64,000 bases of DNA from positions 310,001 through 374,000 of the forward strand of contig JAOUMY010000001.1 in the NCBI GenBank assembly GCA_029881255.1, in the 5' to 3' direction. Positions 26,774 to 36,682 of the stretch are shown here, piece after piece. Under the pieces are notes generated by a model. It ran no database searches and had not been told where the DNA came from. It saw only the letters and a program-made list of their open reading frames with translations. This stretch comes from Gammaproteobacteria bacterium (GTDB taxonomy: Bacteria > Pseudomonadota > Gammaproteobacteria > S012-40). A program made the position numbers and the translations under genes. Each line of letters starts with the position of its first letter. Position 1 is the stretch's first letter.

Positions 26774-28216
26774 TTAGCGTTTGCCTTTCGCCTGTACCGC
26801 GTGTATTGCGCGCCCGTGTACAGAGAGCGCCGCTTCATGAAAGGCTTCCGACAAAGTGGGGTGCGCAAACATCGTCATCGCCAGATCCTCGCTACTGGCC
26901 GAGAATTCTATCGCAATTTTCGCCTGCGCGATAATCTCCGAAGCCTGTGGTCCGATAATATGTACACCAAGCACGCGATCGGTTTTCGCATGCGCGATAA
27001 TCTTAATCAAACCCTTAGTATTATTGATTGCCCGCGCGCGACCACAACCACTAAAAGGAAACGTGCCTATCCGATATTCGATGTTCTGTTTCTTGCACTC
27101 GTCTTCCGTCTTACCAACCCAGGCGATTTCCGGATCGGTGTAAATGACGGAGGGGACGGTGTTCAGATCTACGTGCGCGTGTTCACCCGCGATGATTTCC
27201 GCGACCATCACACCTTCCTCGGAAGCCTTGTGTGCCAGCATAGGACCACGCACCACGTCGCCAATTGCATAAATACCATTGATTGATGTACGGCACTGCC
27301 CGTCGACGACAATAAAGCCTCGCTCATCGACAAGTGATTTCAGATCATCGGCAAACACCTCTTCCGAATTGGGCGATCGGCCTATTGCGACAATCAATTT
27401 ATCGACTTTTTCGCTATGTGATCCTTTTTCGTCGTCATATTTAATATCGACTTTGTTGGCTTTCACCTCGACCGTTTTGATCTTGGCGCCCATGCGCACT
27501 TCCACGCCCTGCTGATCAAAATACTTTTTCGCCTCTTTGGCGATTTGCTGATCTGCCTCAGGAAGAAAACTCTTGCTGGATTTCAAAAGAAACACCTCAG
27601 CGCCGAGACGTCGCCACACGCTACCCAATTCCAGTGCGATAACCCCCGCGCCGATGATACCGAGTTTCTTAGGCACGCTGTCAAACGATAAAGCCCCTGT
27701 CGAATCGACGATGTGCTTGTGATCGTATGGCGCCTGTGGCATTTCTCTCGGCCTTGAACCTGTGGCAATGATGATATTTTTTGCGCTGATATGCTGCACA
27801 TCGCCTTTGCCTACCGGATTGACACGAATAGTTTTGTCCCTGGACACCTGGCCCATGCCGTGAAAAAAGGTGATTTTATTCGCTTGAAACAAGGCCGCAA
27901 CGCCTTGCGTCAACTCACGCACGACCTGATCTTTACGCGCGAGCATTTTGTCCAGTTCGAGTTTGACGCTACTCAGTTTGATTCCGTGTTTTTCGAACTC
28001 ATGTTGCGCGCGTTCATATAGTTCGGAAGATTCGATCATGGCCTTGGACGGAATACATCCCACGTTCAAACAGGTTCCGCCCGGAGAGGCTTTATTTGCT
28101 GCATCGACCCAACCGTCTATGCAAGCGGTCTTGAATCCCAGCTGTGCACTACGTATTGCCGCGACATAACCGCCGGGGCCTGCACCTATTACAACCACAT
28201 CGAATTGTTGTGACAT
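26774..28216 (-). CDS. lpdA: Dihydrolipoyl dehydrogenase (E3)
   Basis: A 480-residue FAD disulfide reductase that reoxidises the dihydrolipoyl arm of SucB with NAD. FAD motif GAGPGGY at 11-17, redox-active Cys49 and Cys54 in [16 protein letters not shown] motif [13 protein letters not shown] near 188-200, and the C-terminal [13 protein letters not shown] with the catalytic His-Glu pair from the dimer partner. Its position between sucB and sucC shows that it serves 2-oxoglutarate dehydrogenase. Confidence 0.96.
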   Translation of the reverse strand: MSQQFDVVVIGAGPGGYVAAIRSAQLGFKTACIDGWVDAANKASPGGTCLNVGCIPSKAMIESSELYERAQHEFEKHGIKLSSVKLELDKMLARKDQVVRELTQGVAALFQANKITFFHGMGQVSRDKTIRVNPVGKGDVQHISAKNIIIATGSRPREMPQAPYDHKHIVDSTGALSFDSVPKKLGIIGAGVIALELGSVWRRLGAEVFLLKSSKSFLPEADQQIAKEAKKYFDQQGVEVRMGAKIKTVEVKANKVDIKYDDEKGSHSEKVDKLIVAIGRSPNSEEVFADDLKSLVDERGFIVVDGQCRTSINGIYAIGDVVRGPMLAHKASEEGVMVAEIIAGEHAHVDLNTVPSVIYTDPEIAWVGKTEDECKKQNIEYRIGTFPFSGCGRARAINNTKGLIKIIAHAKTDRVLGVHIIGPQASEIIAQAKIAIEFSASSEDLAMTMFAHPTLSEAFHEAALSVHGRAIHAVQAKGKR

Positions 28217-28323
28217 GATTTATCCTGTTAACTTTGAGCGTAATTATCAAACGGAACAGCGGACTGTGATCGAGCAACGACTGACCCAGGTCCGTACGTA
28301 GGCAGCCTATTTGGACTGCTGAA

Positions 28324-29508
28324 CTAGATCTCGAGCAAAATCCTACCTGGATCTTCTACCAATTCTTTAATGGTGACGAGAAACTGCACGGCTTCACGTC
28401 CATCGACGATACGATGATCATAGGAAAGGGCGAGATACATCATCGGGCGTATCACAACCTGACCGTTTTCGGCCATGGGACGATCCTGAACTTTGTGCAT
28501 ACCCAGTATGGCGCTTTGAGGTGGATTGAGAATAGGCGTCGACATCAGTGAGCCGAACACGCCACCATTGGTGATGGAAAACGTACCACCGGTGATGTCT
28601 TCCATGCCGAGCTTCCCTTCTTTTGCACGCGTACCGAAATCGCGAATCCTGGATTCAATTTCTGCAATGCTTAATTGATCTGCGTCGCGCAGTATGGGCA
28701 CCACCAGGCCACGTGGCGAACCAACGGCAATACCAATATCGAAGAAACCGTGATAGACGATATCATTTCCATCCACAGAGGCATTGATCTCCGGGAATCG
28801 TTTAAGCGCCTCGACAGCCGCCTTGACGAAGAAAGACATAAAGCCGAGGCGCACGCCATGCTTCTTCTCGAAAATGTCTTTATATTTTGCGCGCATTTCG
28901 GTGACCGGCTGCATATTGACTTCGTTAAAGGTAGTCAGTATCGCTGCCGTCTGTTGCGCCTCAACAAGACGCTCCGCAATACGCGCACGTAGCCGCGTCA
29001 TGGGCACACGCTTTTCTTCTCTAGCGCCGACCTGGGCAACAGGTGCTGCAGAACTCGCAGTTGTCGGCATAAGATCCTCTTTCAGCACTCGGCCACCTTT
29101 GCCACTGCCACTGACTTTGGATGTATCAATCCCTTTTTCTGCTGCCATTTTTCTTGCTGCCGGCATCACTAACTTTTCATCCACGTCGGCAGGAACCTTG
29201 GCCGCCGGTGGAGTAGATACTGGAGGTGAAGGCGTTTCCGATTTTTTCTCGGCGCTGGCTTTGGCATATGCAGACGTATCGAGACGCGCAATAATCTGCT
29301 CAGAGACGACAACCGTACCTTCGCCCTCAACAATCTCATCGATAATGCCATCTTCCGGCGCAGGCACTTCAAACACAACCTTGTCTGTTTCAATATCAGC
29401 AATGACTTCTTCACGATGCACGGCATCGCCTTTCTTCTTATGCCAGGCGACTATGGTTCCGTCGGTGACAGATTCGGGAAATACAGGCACCTTTATTTCA
29501 ACAGTCAT
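28324..29508 (-). CDS. sucB: 2-oxoglutarate dehydrogenase E2, dihydrolipoyl succinyltransferase
   Basis: A 394-residue core enzyme. One lipoyl domain (about 2-78) carries the lipoylated Lys43 in ETDKVVFEV. An Ala/Pro-rich linker leads to the E1/E3-binding domain ([15 protein letters not shown] near 110), then the catalytic domain from about 165 with [13 protein letters not shown] near the C-terminus supplying the active-site His. It moves the succinyl group to CoA. It lies 21 nt after sucA and 107 nt before lpd. Confidence 0.96.
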   Translation of the reverse strand: MTVEIKVPVFPESVTDGTIVAWHKKKGDAVHREEVIADIETDKVVFEVPAPEDGIIDEIVEGEGTVVVSEQIIARLDTSAYAKASAEKKSETPSPPVSTPPAAKVPADVDEKLVMPAARKMAAEKGIDTSKVSGSGKGGRVLKEDLMPTTASSAAPVAQVGAREEKRVPMTRLRARIAERLVEAQQTAAILTTFNEVNMQPVTEMRAKYKDIFEKKHGVRLGFMSFFVKAAVEALKRFPEINASVDGNDIVYHGFFDIGIAVGSPRGLVVPILRDADQLSIAEIESRIRDFGTRAKEGKLGMEDITGGTFSITNGGVFGSLMSTPILNPPQSAILGMHKVQDRPMAENGQVVIRPMMYLALSYDHRIVDGREAVQFLVTIKELVEDPGRILLEI

Positions 29509-29529
29509 TGATTAAACTCTCCAGTCTTT

Positions 29530-32355
29530 CTATTTAAATTCCTTGAAGGCATCATCCAGAATTTTCGCCAATTGCTCTCGATGTACCGACATATATCCAC
29601 AAGCCGGAGCCGCGTGAAAATCTCTGCCGGCATAGTTCAAATACCCTCGATTGCCTATGGCTGTACGCACATGGTGTTGCGAGGTAAACCAAGCGCCCTG
29701 GTTTTTTGGTTCTTCCTGTGCCCATACGAACTCATGAGCATTGGGATAACGATCAATTTCTTTCTTCAACTCTTGCGTTGGGAAAGGATATAGCTGCTCC
29801 ATACGCATGATCGCAACATCGTCACGTCCCAGTTTTTCGCGATGATCGTATAAATCGTAATAGACCTTGCCGCTACAAACCACGACACGGGTGACTTTGT
29901 CCTCTTTGAGATCAGCCGTATCGGGTATGATGTTCAGGAAATTGTTATCGGTCAGTTTCCATAAAGGACTGGCGGCGGCCTTATGCCGTAACAAACTCTT
30001 TGGCGTCATGATTACCAGCGGTTTGCGACACTCCATATGCATCTGTCGTCTGAGCAAATGAAATATCTGCGCAGCGCTTGATGGCATGCACACCTGCATA
30101 TTGTTTTGCGCGCACAGCTGTAGATAGCGCTCGGGACGTGCCGATGAGTGCTCCGGCCCTTGTCCCTCAAAGCCATGAGGCAACATCATCACCAGACCAC
30201 TGGAACGACCCCACTTCTGTTCGCCTGCACTGATAAACTGGTCGATGACCACTTGCGCACCGTTGGCAAAATCACCAAACTGCGCCTCCCAAATCGTCAG
30301 TGTTTGAGGATCCGTTGACGAGTAACCATATTCGAATGCGAGCACCGCTTCCTCAGATAGCAAGGAATTGATAACCAGGAATTTACCTTCCGCACCTCGT
30401 ATACGACGCAAAGGTACGTGTATGCGATCTGTTTCCTGGTCATGAATGGTGGCGTGGCGATGAAAGAAAGTCCCGCGCCCACAATCTTGACCCGACAAAC
30501 GTACGTTATAGCCTTCCTTCACCAATGATGCATAGGCCATGGTTTCTGCAAAACCCCAATCGACATCAATCTCACCATTGGCCATTTGACGTCGGGTATC
30601 CAGGAGCTTCTTGACCGCGAAGTGAATCGAAAAATCTTCCGGTATCGTGGTGATTTCTTCGCCCAACTGCTTTATCAACTTGGCACTGATACGGGTATCG
30701 CAGTCCTGTTCTAAAGGCTTGTTGATGTGCGGTCGCCACAAACCCGCGTGGGCGTAGTTTTCGGCAACCCCACCACGACTCAAGGCTTTCACCACGGGCT
30801 TGTCTAGTTCGAGCTCAGCTTTATAATCGACAACCATCTTATCGCCATAACCACTTGGCACTACCTGAACATCTTCAAGATGCTTGGCGTACAACGCGCG
30901 CGTTGTAGGCAACTCACGAATTGCGCGATACATCATGGGTTGTGTAACCCAAGGCTCATCTGCCTCATTATGTCCATGACGACGATAACAGACGAGGTCG
31001 ATTACCACGTCTTTCTTAAAGCGCATACGATAATCCACAGCCAGCTGCGTTACAAACAACACCGCTTCAGGATCATCACCATTGACGTGAAAAATAGGTG
31101 CGCTCACCATCTTCGCTGCATCCGTGCAATAGAGTGTTGAGCGTGCGTCGCGCTGATTGCTGGTGGTAAAACCAATTTGATTGTTCACTACGATGTGAAT
31201 TGTGCCTTTAGTCGAATAGCCGCGCGACTGTGACATATTCAGTGTTTCCATCACTACGCCTTGTCCGGCAAAGGCAGCATCACCGTGTATGATGACAGGC
31301 AAAACCTGCATCCCTTCTTTGTCATCACTTCTGTCTTGCCGCGCGCGCGCGGAACCTTCCACCACTGGACCAACAATCTCCAGATGCGAGGGATTAAACG
31401 ATAACGCTACGTGAACCGAGCCGCCGGGCGTATCGATGTTTGATGAAAAACCCTGGTGATATTTTACGTCACCAGAAGCATCACCATTGCGCGCGGCCTT
31501 GCCTTCAAATTCCATGAATAGTTCCGCGGGTACTTTACCCATGATGTTTACCAGCACATTTAGACGCCCTCTATGGGCCATGCCGATAGCAATCTCTTTG
31601 AGACCCGCATTTCCTCCGCGCTGAATAATTTCATCCAGCATCGGAATTAGACTTTCAGCGCCCTCTAACGAGAAGCGTTTTTGACCGACATATTTAACGT
31701 GTAGATAGCGCTCCATCCCTTCTGCAGCGGTGATCAGACCAAGCAGCTTTTTTCTTACCTCAACCGGGTATATCCGCGCGCCACGCTCTTTTTCAAACTC
31801 TTCCTGCAGCCAGCGCTTTTCGTGAGGATCGGTGAGATACATGAATTCAGCACCCACAGATCCACAATACGTAACCTCCAGGAAATCGATAATTTCGCGC
31901 AGAGTAAGCGTTCCCTTACCACCTAATGAACCGCAACTAAAGGTCTTATCAATATCGGCCTCAGTGAGCTCTTGTCGGGGTAATGGAGAAAAAGAAATCT
32001 TGTGCTTCACCAGGGGGTTAATACCTGCGCGCAAATGCCCGCGGAAACGATAGGCATTGATCAATTGCAAAACCCGCATCTGTTTCAGCGTTTCCAGACC
32101 CTCGGCAGGCGCGGCGGCGCCATAACTGGGTTTGAAGTTTCGAAATACATCCTTGATCGCCGAATGCACCTGATCCGGCGCACTGGCATTCACTCGCGGT
32201 AGGGAATCAAAAAAGGATCGCCACTCCTCACTCACACTTTGAGGATTGGAAAGATAGTCCTCAAACAAGGCCTCAACGTAAGGCGCGTTACCCCCAGAGA
32301 GCTGGGAACTTTCCCACAATGCTTTTAGCGATGCGTATTTATTCAAATCGTCCAT
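29530..32355 (-). CDS. sucA: 2-oxoglutarate dehydrogenase E1
   Basis: A 941-residue thiamine-diphosphate enzyme that decarboxylates 2-oxoglutarate and succinylates SucB. The N-terminal MDDLNKYASLKALWESSQLSGGNAPYVEALFEDYL region binds E2. GMAHRGRLNVLVNIMGK near 260-276 and GDAAFAGQGVV near 364-374 are conserved cofactor and active-site segments, and YRRHGHNEADEPWVTQPMMY near 464-483 is diagnostic. Length agrees with E. coli SucA. First gene of the operon sucA-sucB-lpd-sucC-sucD. Confidence 0.97.
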   Translation of the reverse strand: MDDLNKYASLKALWESSQLSGGNAPYVEALFEDYLSNPQSVSEEWRSFFDSLPRVNASAPDQVHSAIKDVFRNFKPSYGAAAPAEGLETLKQMRVLQLINAYRFRGHLRAGINPLVKHKISFSPLPRQELTEADIDKTFSCGSLGGKGTLTLREIIDFLEVTYCGSVGAEFMYLTDPHEKRWLQEEFEKERGARIYPVEVRKKLLGLITAAEGMERYLHVKYVGQKRFSLEGAESLIPMLDEIIQRGGNAGLKEIAIGMAHRGRLNVLVNIMGKVPAELFMEFEGKAARNGDASGDVKYHQGFSSNIDTPGGSVHVALSFNPSHLEIVGPVVEGSARARQDRSDDKEGMQVLPVIIHGDAAFAGQGVVMETLNMSQSRGYSTKGTIHIVVNNQIGFTTSNQRDARSTLYCTDAAKMVSAPIFHVNGDDPEAVLFVTQLAVDYRMRFKKDVVIDLVCYRRHGHNEADEPWVTQPMMYRAIRELPTTRALYAKHLEDVQVVPSGYGDKMVVDYKAELELDKPVVKALSRGGVAENYAHAGLWRPHINKPLEQDCDTRISAKLIKQLGEEITTIPEDFSIHFAVKKLLDTRRQMANGEIDVDWGFAETMAYASLVKEGYNVRLSGQDCGRGTFFHRHATIHDQETDRIHVPLRRIRGAEGKFLVINSLLSEEAVLAFEYGYSSTDPQTLTIWEAQFGDFANGAQVVIDQFISAGEQKWGRSSGLVMMLPHGFEGQGPEHSSARPERYLQLCAQNNMQVCMPSSAAQIFHLLRRQMHMECRKPLVIMTPKSLLRHKAAASPLWKLTDNNFLNIIPDTADLKEDKVTRVVVCSGKVYYDLYDHREKLGRDDVAIMRMEQLYPFPTQELKKEIDRYPNAHEFVWAQEEPKNQGAWFTSQHHVRTAIGNRGYLNYAGRDFHAAPACGYMSVHREQLAKILDDAFKEFK

Positions 32356-32706
32356 TCGTCACAACACAATCCGGATATCCATATATGAACTCGACTAAAA
32401 CTACTAATTCTGAACCGAATTACCGACTTATTTTGAAATTTTTTTCTACCGGAATTTACACCGGTTTTACATTCCCGCACTTTACTCCAGTGTAGAGCAA
32501 AATTCTGGCCGTTTCGGCGCAATAAAACATTTGAATTCACACACATGCAAAGGTTCCCAAGTTAATGGGCGGAGATGGTGCTCAAACAACTCAGTTTAGT
32601 GATAAAAGCATAGCGAATTCTCCATCCGCCGCTATGTTCACAGAGCGATATATTCGCCACAGAACCAAGGTCAATTTCAAACCCTGAGCAAACCGTCCAA
32701 ACGGTG
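32356..32706. promoter_or_regulatory. Region upstream of sucA
   Basis: About 350 nt between sucA and the membrane protein gene, both on the minus strand. It presumably contains the suc operon promoter and leader. I saw no convincing gene, RNA or repeat; a 72-residue frame at 32562-32780 has no ribosome site and overlaps the neighbour. Confidence 0.35.
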
Positions 32707-33288
32707 TCACTTTGGAATACGCTCAGAACTGACGTTACGGCGATAGTGGGTAAATTCCAGCGTAAAGAAAATGTTGGCACTAACCAGTATCAGACTGATA
32801 AACACCGCACCAAAGTAGGTATAGCCTTGATCAATAGCGAACTGATGATAGGCATCAATGCCCGCTAGTATCGTTAGGTTGTGCGCTATTGCAAATACGC
32901 TCACCAGAACAAAACTGAAGGGAATAACAAATCCTAACATCGCCAGGTGCGCGTCTTTATATCGCTGATTAGGTGTTTTGAATTGACTGGCGAACCATTG
33001 TCGCCAATTGGCATCGAAACCATTGAAGTAATAAAACACAAATCTTCTTATGCCGAGGCCCGGCTGCGTCACAGGACAACGCTGTCGATTCAGATAGAAG
33101 TAAAAAACGCCTGCCGCCAATATACACAACAGCGATTGAACCACCAGAAAACCACCCCAGGACAGATTCAAACCAGCGACTAGAGGATTCCACTCATACG
33201 CCAGATCTGGCGTAATGTGATATGTGATAACCAAATCGGCACTGCGCAATACCACTAGCAACAAAAATAGTAGTAGGTAAACCTTCAT
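32707..33288 (-). CDS. Polytopic membrane protein (DUF5658-like)
   Basis: A 193-residue membrane protein with about four helices (near 3-20, 40-60, 112-135, 160-180). The first segment reads SADLVITYHITPDL followed by EWNPLVAGL, a polar-acidic pattern like DUF5658 proteins, which have a helix with D-x(3)-T and then E-x-NP. A basic amphipathic loop lies at about 65-105. ATG at 33288 is preferred over 33303 because GCAGGA precedes it. Function unknown. Confidence 0.6.
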   Translation of the reverse strand: MKVYLLLFLLLVVLRSADLVITYHITPDLAYEWNPLVAGLNLSWGGFLVVQSLLCILAAGVFYFYLNRQRCPVTQPGLGIRRFVFYYFNGFDANWRQWFASQFKTPNQRYKDAHLAMLGFVIPFSFVLVSVFAIAHNLTILAGIDAYHQFAIDQGYTYFGAVFISLILVSANIFFTLEFTHYRRNVSSERIPK

Positions 33289-33454
33289 TCCTGCATCCAA
33301 CATCCGGCATAGTTAGTACTTACCAAGCAGACAAGTCAACTAGAGTCAATTCAAATTCACCAAGATCAAGTGAATGTGTTATGACCGCGTGCCTCTCGTC
33401 AAGTTCTCAAATCAATACCTGTCCAGGAATACAACAAGCATACCGTCGACTCGT

Positions 33455-35896
33455 TTAGCGAAAGAATTTTCGCGTACTGAGCGGCGCTGTTGAACCTATG
33501 GCTGGTATCCACTGAGCCACCGTATGACATTGATTGCATGAATTGGATGAAGGAACATGCGTCACGCTTTTCCCTATCGCGAGCACACCATTGTGACAAT
33601 TGATACAAAGCCCAAAAACCTCATCGTGGTCGACACGAATAACAGGTACCCAGGTTAATGGCGAGTGGCAAGCCGCGCAGTTATTACTGGTCGGTATATG
33701 TGACGCCGGCAATGGCGTCGTTCCAGGTGGCGCAGGTGTAGGCGCAGGGACTGGCGTCCCGCCCGGCAGGGCGTTTGTTGGATTAAACCAGGTTATTGTA
33801 CTGTGACATGCCTGACAATCCTGGCGAATACCAACTGCGATATGTGTCGCTGGCGAGATATGACAACTTTCACAAACACCAAGTACCTCATAGTGATCTA
33901 CATTAATAGGCACCCATGTCATTATCGAGTGACAGGCATTACAAACATCCGTGGTTGAGATATGGCCAGGAAATTTGCCCGTTGCAACGGTACCGTTGTG
34001 ACAAGCGACGCACTGACCAATAACCTCGTTGTGATCAACGGAGATCACTGGCATCCAGGCCATTGTGCTATGACAGGCGCCACAGTTTTCGGTCGCTGCG
34101 ATATGCTGTGGAGGTTTACCCATGGCAACAATATTGTTATGACAGCTCAGACATTCTCCCATCACCTGAGTGTGGTCTACGGTAATTGCCGGCATCCATG
34201 TAGTGGTCGTGTGACAAGCGTCACAGGCGTCAGAGGCGATAATATGTGTTATATTTTTTCCAGACGCTGTGACACCGTTGTGACAATCCATGCACGCACC
34301 AATAACATAACTGTGATCGACCATCGTAAGCTGTCCATCTGGACTATGGCATGCCAGACAATCATTTGTGGTAGGAATATGATTCGCTGGTAGAGGCTGA
34401 GTCGGATCAAAAGTGGAAGGCGGAGCCGTCGGCAAAACCTGTCCCGATGTCGCCCAAATATCAAAATTCAAACCTTGTGATGACACCCGCGATTGTTTCC
34501 AAATAACACGGCGAGCACCGCCTGTCTCTTGAAGAATTGACGCCGATTCAACAAATCCGTTTTCGATGTATTCAACAATCTTTTCGGGATTCGACCATAG
34601 GTTATTGCTTTCGAGATGTGCACTGTATAGCGTGCTGGTCTGCGCACTGTTCACTACCCAGGTAGCAGAAAGCATTTCGCCACTCAACGACAAGCTTGTC
34701 TCAGCGATAAAACTTCCTACAACACCGACTGGGCCTTTCTCACTTTGCACGGGAGGACTGATACTCTCCGGCGATTGCCAGTTAGCGTTAGAATACCGAC
34801 TGGTTCGGACCAGAGAGAATACCTGGGTACCTGCAACAACGTCTTCTACCCAGGCCAATGCCGCGTTTCCATTTTTGTCACGCGCAAAGCTAAACGGTAC
34901 GCGTAGCGAATTGCAAACATTTGCCGCCGGACAAATCATCAGCATGGGCTGTCCCCAGGTAGTCCCGCGTAATTCAGACCGATATAGTGAGTCGCCTCCA
35001 ACATCATCGATATTCTGAATGATGAGTTCCATGCCGCCATCAGCGCGATTAAAAAGCGCTAACTGAATGAATTCACTCGTAGGGGAAAAGACTCCAGTCG
35101 GAAATTCCAGCGGATATAGAACACCGGTGTTCATATCAAATACGGCAGCACCGAGATTTACGGTGGCATTCGCCCCTTTTTCCGCCCACGCAATATATGC
35201 CTGCCCTGATGAGGTGAACACCGGCCTGGACATCATCTCTAAGCTAGCTTCTGAACGTAAAAGGGAAACAGGCGCAGACATAGACTGCCCCCAAATGTGG
35301 AGAGTAAAACCCGTGGCGGTATTTTCGTGTGAAAAAATGATAACTTGATCGCTTGGCGTAAGCAGGGGATAGGTTGCCGTTCCCGGCAAAATCATTTCCG
35401 CCGGAGTCCATATACCGTTCAACCTGCTCCAGTAGACGTTTCCTTGAAATGTCCAACTCGCGATAGGTGTAGCCGGATTTTCTCCGAAGACAAATTTCGG
35501 TAGCGTCGCATTAATCGATTGATTTAACGGAATTGGATTGCTTGATGTAAAACTTCCGGCACCATCCGCTAATAGCGCCGTAATCTTGCCAACGCTATCG
35601 GGGGCAGGCGTGGTCTGCTGTCCCTCATGTAAACGCCAGGCAATAATACTTGCATTATTTCCTGGCGAAAGCTCAGGCCCATGCAGATAGCCAACGCTAT
35701 TGGCAGGAAGCACGTCGTTTCCCAATAATACCGGTGAAGACCAGCTACTAAGATCGCGGCTTCTAACGACTTGCGTAGTATGAGAATTATTTTGCGTAGA
35801 ATTGATTTTACGTGAAAAATCTGGAATTTGTTCTGCGCATGAGGTCCATAACAGCACAGTAAAAAGCATCAAGCCGATGGCGGATTTTCTATCCAT
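33455..35896 (-). CDS. Multihaem c-type cytochrome with N-terminal propeller-like region, probable lipoprotein
   Basis: An 813-residue exported protein. MDRKSAIG, a hydrophobic core and Cys20 in WTSC suggest a lipoprotein signal, although Trp at -3 is unusual. Residues about 40-500 contain repeated SAxIAWR/ALAWVED-like strands, resembling a beta-propeller. From about 515 to the end there are 12 CxxCH haem-binding motifs in alternating modules (CxACHS-W-P-VDH-V-G-CxxCHN-A-GK-H). A proline/alanine/glycine-rich linker interrupts the array after the ninth. It should carry c-type haems outside the inner membrane and move electrons, possibly to or from an extracellular partner. ATG 35896 follows GGGAG; an upstream in-frame start at 35911 is less likely. 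No cytochrome maturation gene is adjacent. Confidence 0.8.
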   Translation of the reverse strand: MDRKSAIGLMLFTVLLWTSCAEQIPDFSRKINSTQNNSHTTQVVRSRDLSSWSSPVLLGNDVLPANSVGYLHGPELSPGNNASIIAWRLHEGQQTTPAPDSVGKITALLADGAGSFTSSNPIPLNQSINATLPKFVFGENPATPIASWTFQGNVYWSRLNGIWTPAEMILPGTATYPLLTPSDQVIIFSHENTATGFTLHIWGQSMSAPVSLLRSEASLEMMSRPVFTSSGQAYIAWAEKGANATVNLGAAVFDMNTGVLYPLEFPTGVFSPTSEFIQLALFNRADGGMELIIQNIDDVGGDSLYRSELRGTTWGQPMLMICPAANVCNSLRVPFSFARDKNGNAALAWVEDVVAGTQVFSLVRTSRYSNANWQSPESISPPVQSEKGPVGVVGSFIAETSLSLSGEMLSATWVVNSAQTSTLYSAHLESNNLWSNPEKIVEYIENGFVESASILQETGGARRVIWKQSRVSSQGLNFDIWATSGQVLPTAPPSTFDPTQPLPANHIPTTNDCLACHSPDGQLTMVDHSYVIGACMDCHNGVTASGKNITHIIASDACDACHTTTTWMPAITVDHTQVMGECLSCHNNIVAMGKPPQHIAATENCGACHSTMAWMPVISVDHNEVIGQCVACHNGTVATGKFPGHISTTDVCNACHSIMTWVPINVDHYEVLGVCESCHISPATHIAVGIRQDCQACHSTITWFNPTNALPGGTPVPAPTPAPPGTTPLPASHIPTSNNCAACHSPLTWVPVIRVDHDEVFGLCINCHNGVLAIGKSVTHVPSSNSCNQCHTVAQWIPAIGSTAPLSTRKFFR

Positions 35897-36170
35897 AGTT
35901 TGCTCCCACACAAGCCATTATTGATGTTAAAGGTCTGGATGTGCCTTGCATCAAGTATTATTTTTAAATGCGAATTATAATTATCGCGTCGTTTATCATG
36001 ATTATTCTTAGTGAACTGAAACTGAGAATATCGAACCCAAATTTGGGCTGAGGCGTCTTTCAAGACATAGGAAAATATATTGCCTTAAGGAACAGATATA
36101 AGAAGACGGGGAATTCGAATTTCTGAAGATAGCGGTGTATTTTACTGCCGAAAGATTCGACATATAAAGT

Positions 36171-36605
36171 TTACGCCTGAATATGATTATCCGCATATCG
36201 AAGACGGCGACTCACCTCTCTCGCCATATTCATGTGTAGCAAGGTGTATTGCTTTGGATTTGTTTGGTAAAGATCGAAAAGCGTGTCTTGCGTGATTTCC
36301 ATGACTACACAAGAAGATATTGCGCGGACGGAAGCACTACGCGGCTGGTGATCAATCAGCGCCATTTCACCAAAACAGTCCCCTCGTCCCAGGTCGAAGA
36401 GGTGCTGCTCTGGATCACCACGCACGACTTTAGCCTGTCCACCAACTAAAATATAGAATGCGTCACCTGTATCACCTTCACATAGCATATAGACTCCAGG
36501 TTCACAGGTGAAAACTGATGATTTTTCGATGATATCGTTGACTGTCTGCTGATGCAGACCACCAAATATCGGAATTGACAAAAGCTCGGTATCTGGACAA
36601 CGCAT
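36171..36605 (-). CDS. Cyclic-nucleotide-binding domain protein
   Basis: A 144-residue single-domain protein of the CRP/cNMP-binding fold without a DNA-binding helix-turn-helix. GDTGDAFYILVGGQAKV near 44-60 and the phosphate-binding cassette FGEMALIDHQPRSASVRA near 78-95 are well conserved, including the Glu and Arg that contact cyclic nucleotide. It would act as a small cytoplasmic sensor that docks onto another protein. Its start codon directly abuts a long inverted repeat (36607-36655) which may control its translation. Confidence 0.8.
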   Translation of the reverse strand: MRCPDTELLSIPIFGGLHQQTVNDIIEKSSVFTCEPGVYMLCEGDTGDAFYILVGGQAKVVRGDPEQHLFDLGRGDCFGEMALIDHQPRSASVRAISSCVVMEITQDTLFDLYQTNPKQYTLLHMNMAREVSRRLRYADNHIQA

Positions 36606-36606
36606 C

Positions 36607-36655
36607 GAACCACCATTGCAAAGTTATTTTATATAACTATATGCAATAGTGGTTC
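36607..36655 (-). promoter_or_regulatory. Long imperfect inverted repeat next to a start codon
   Basis: The outer arms are 14 nt (GAACCACCATTGCA and TGCAATAGTGGTTC, one mismatch) and inner arms are AGTTAT/ATAACT with a TTTAT loop. It fills most of the gap between the prlC stop (36683) and the cNMP gene ATG (36605-36603). On the minus strand the 3' arm ends GGTGGTTC one base before the ATG, so a hairpin would mask the ribosome site. It could also be a terminator for prlC, but no T-run follows, or a DNA operator. Confidence 0.6.
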
Positions 36656-36682
36656 AAACGCAAATCGGATACCCAATATAAA

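Noticed and set aside
28784-29515. 243-residue plus-strand frame opposite sucB
   Set aside because: Antisense shadow of the lipoyl and linker coding region; its Ala/Ser/Thr-rich sequence mirrors the linker.
33455-34360. DNA repeat array suspected from recurring TGTGACA-type sequence
   Set aside because: The repetition comes from codons of the 12 CxxCH haem motifs; units are diverged and variable in length, not a CRISPR or tandem repeat.
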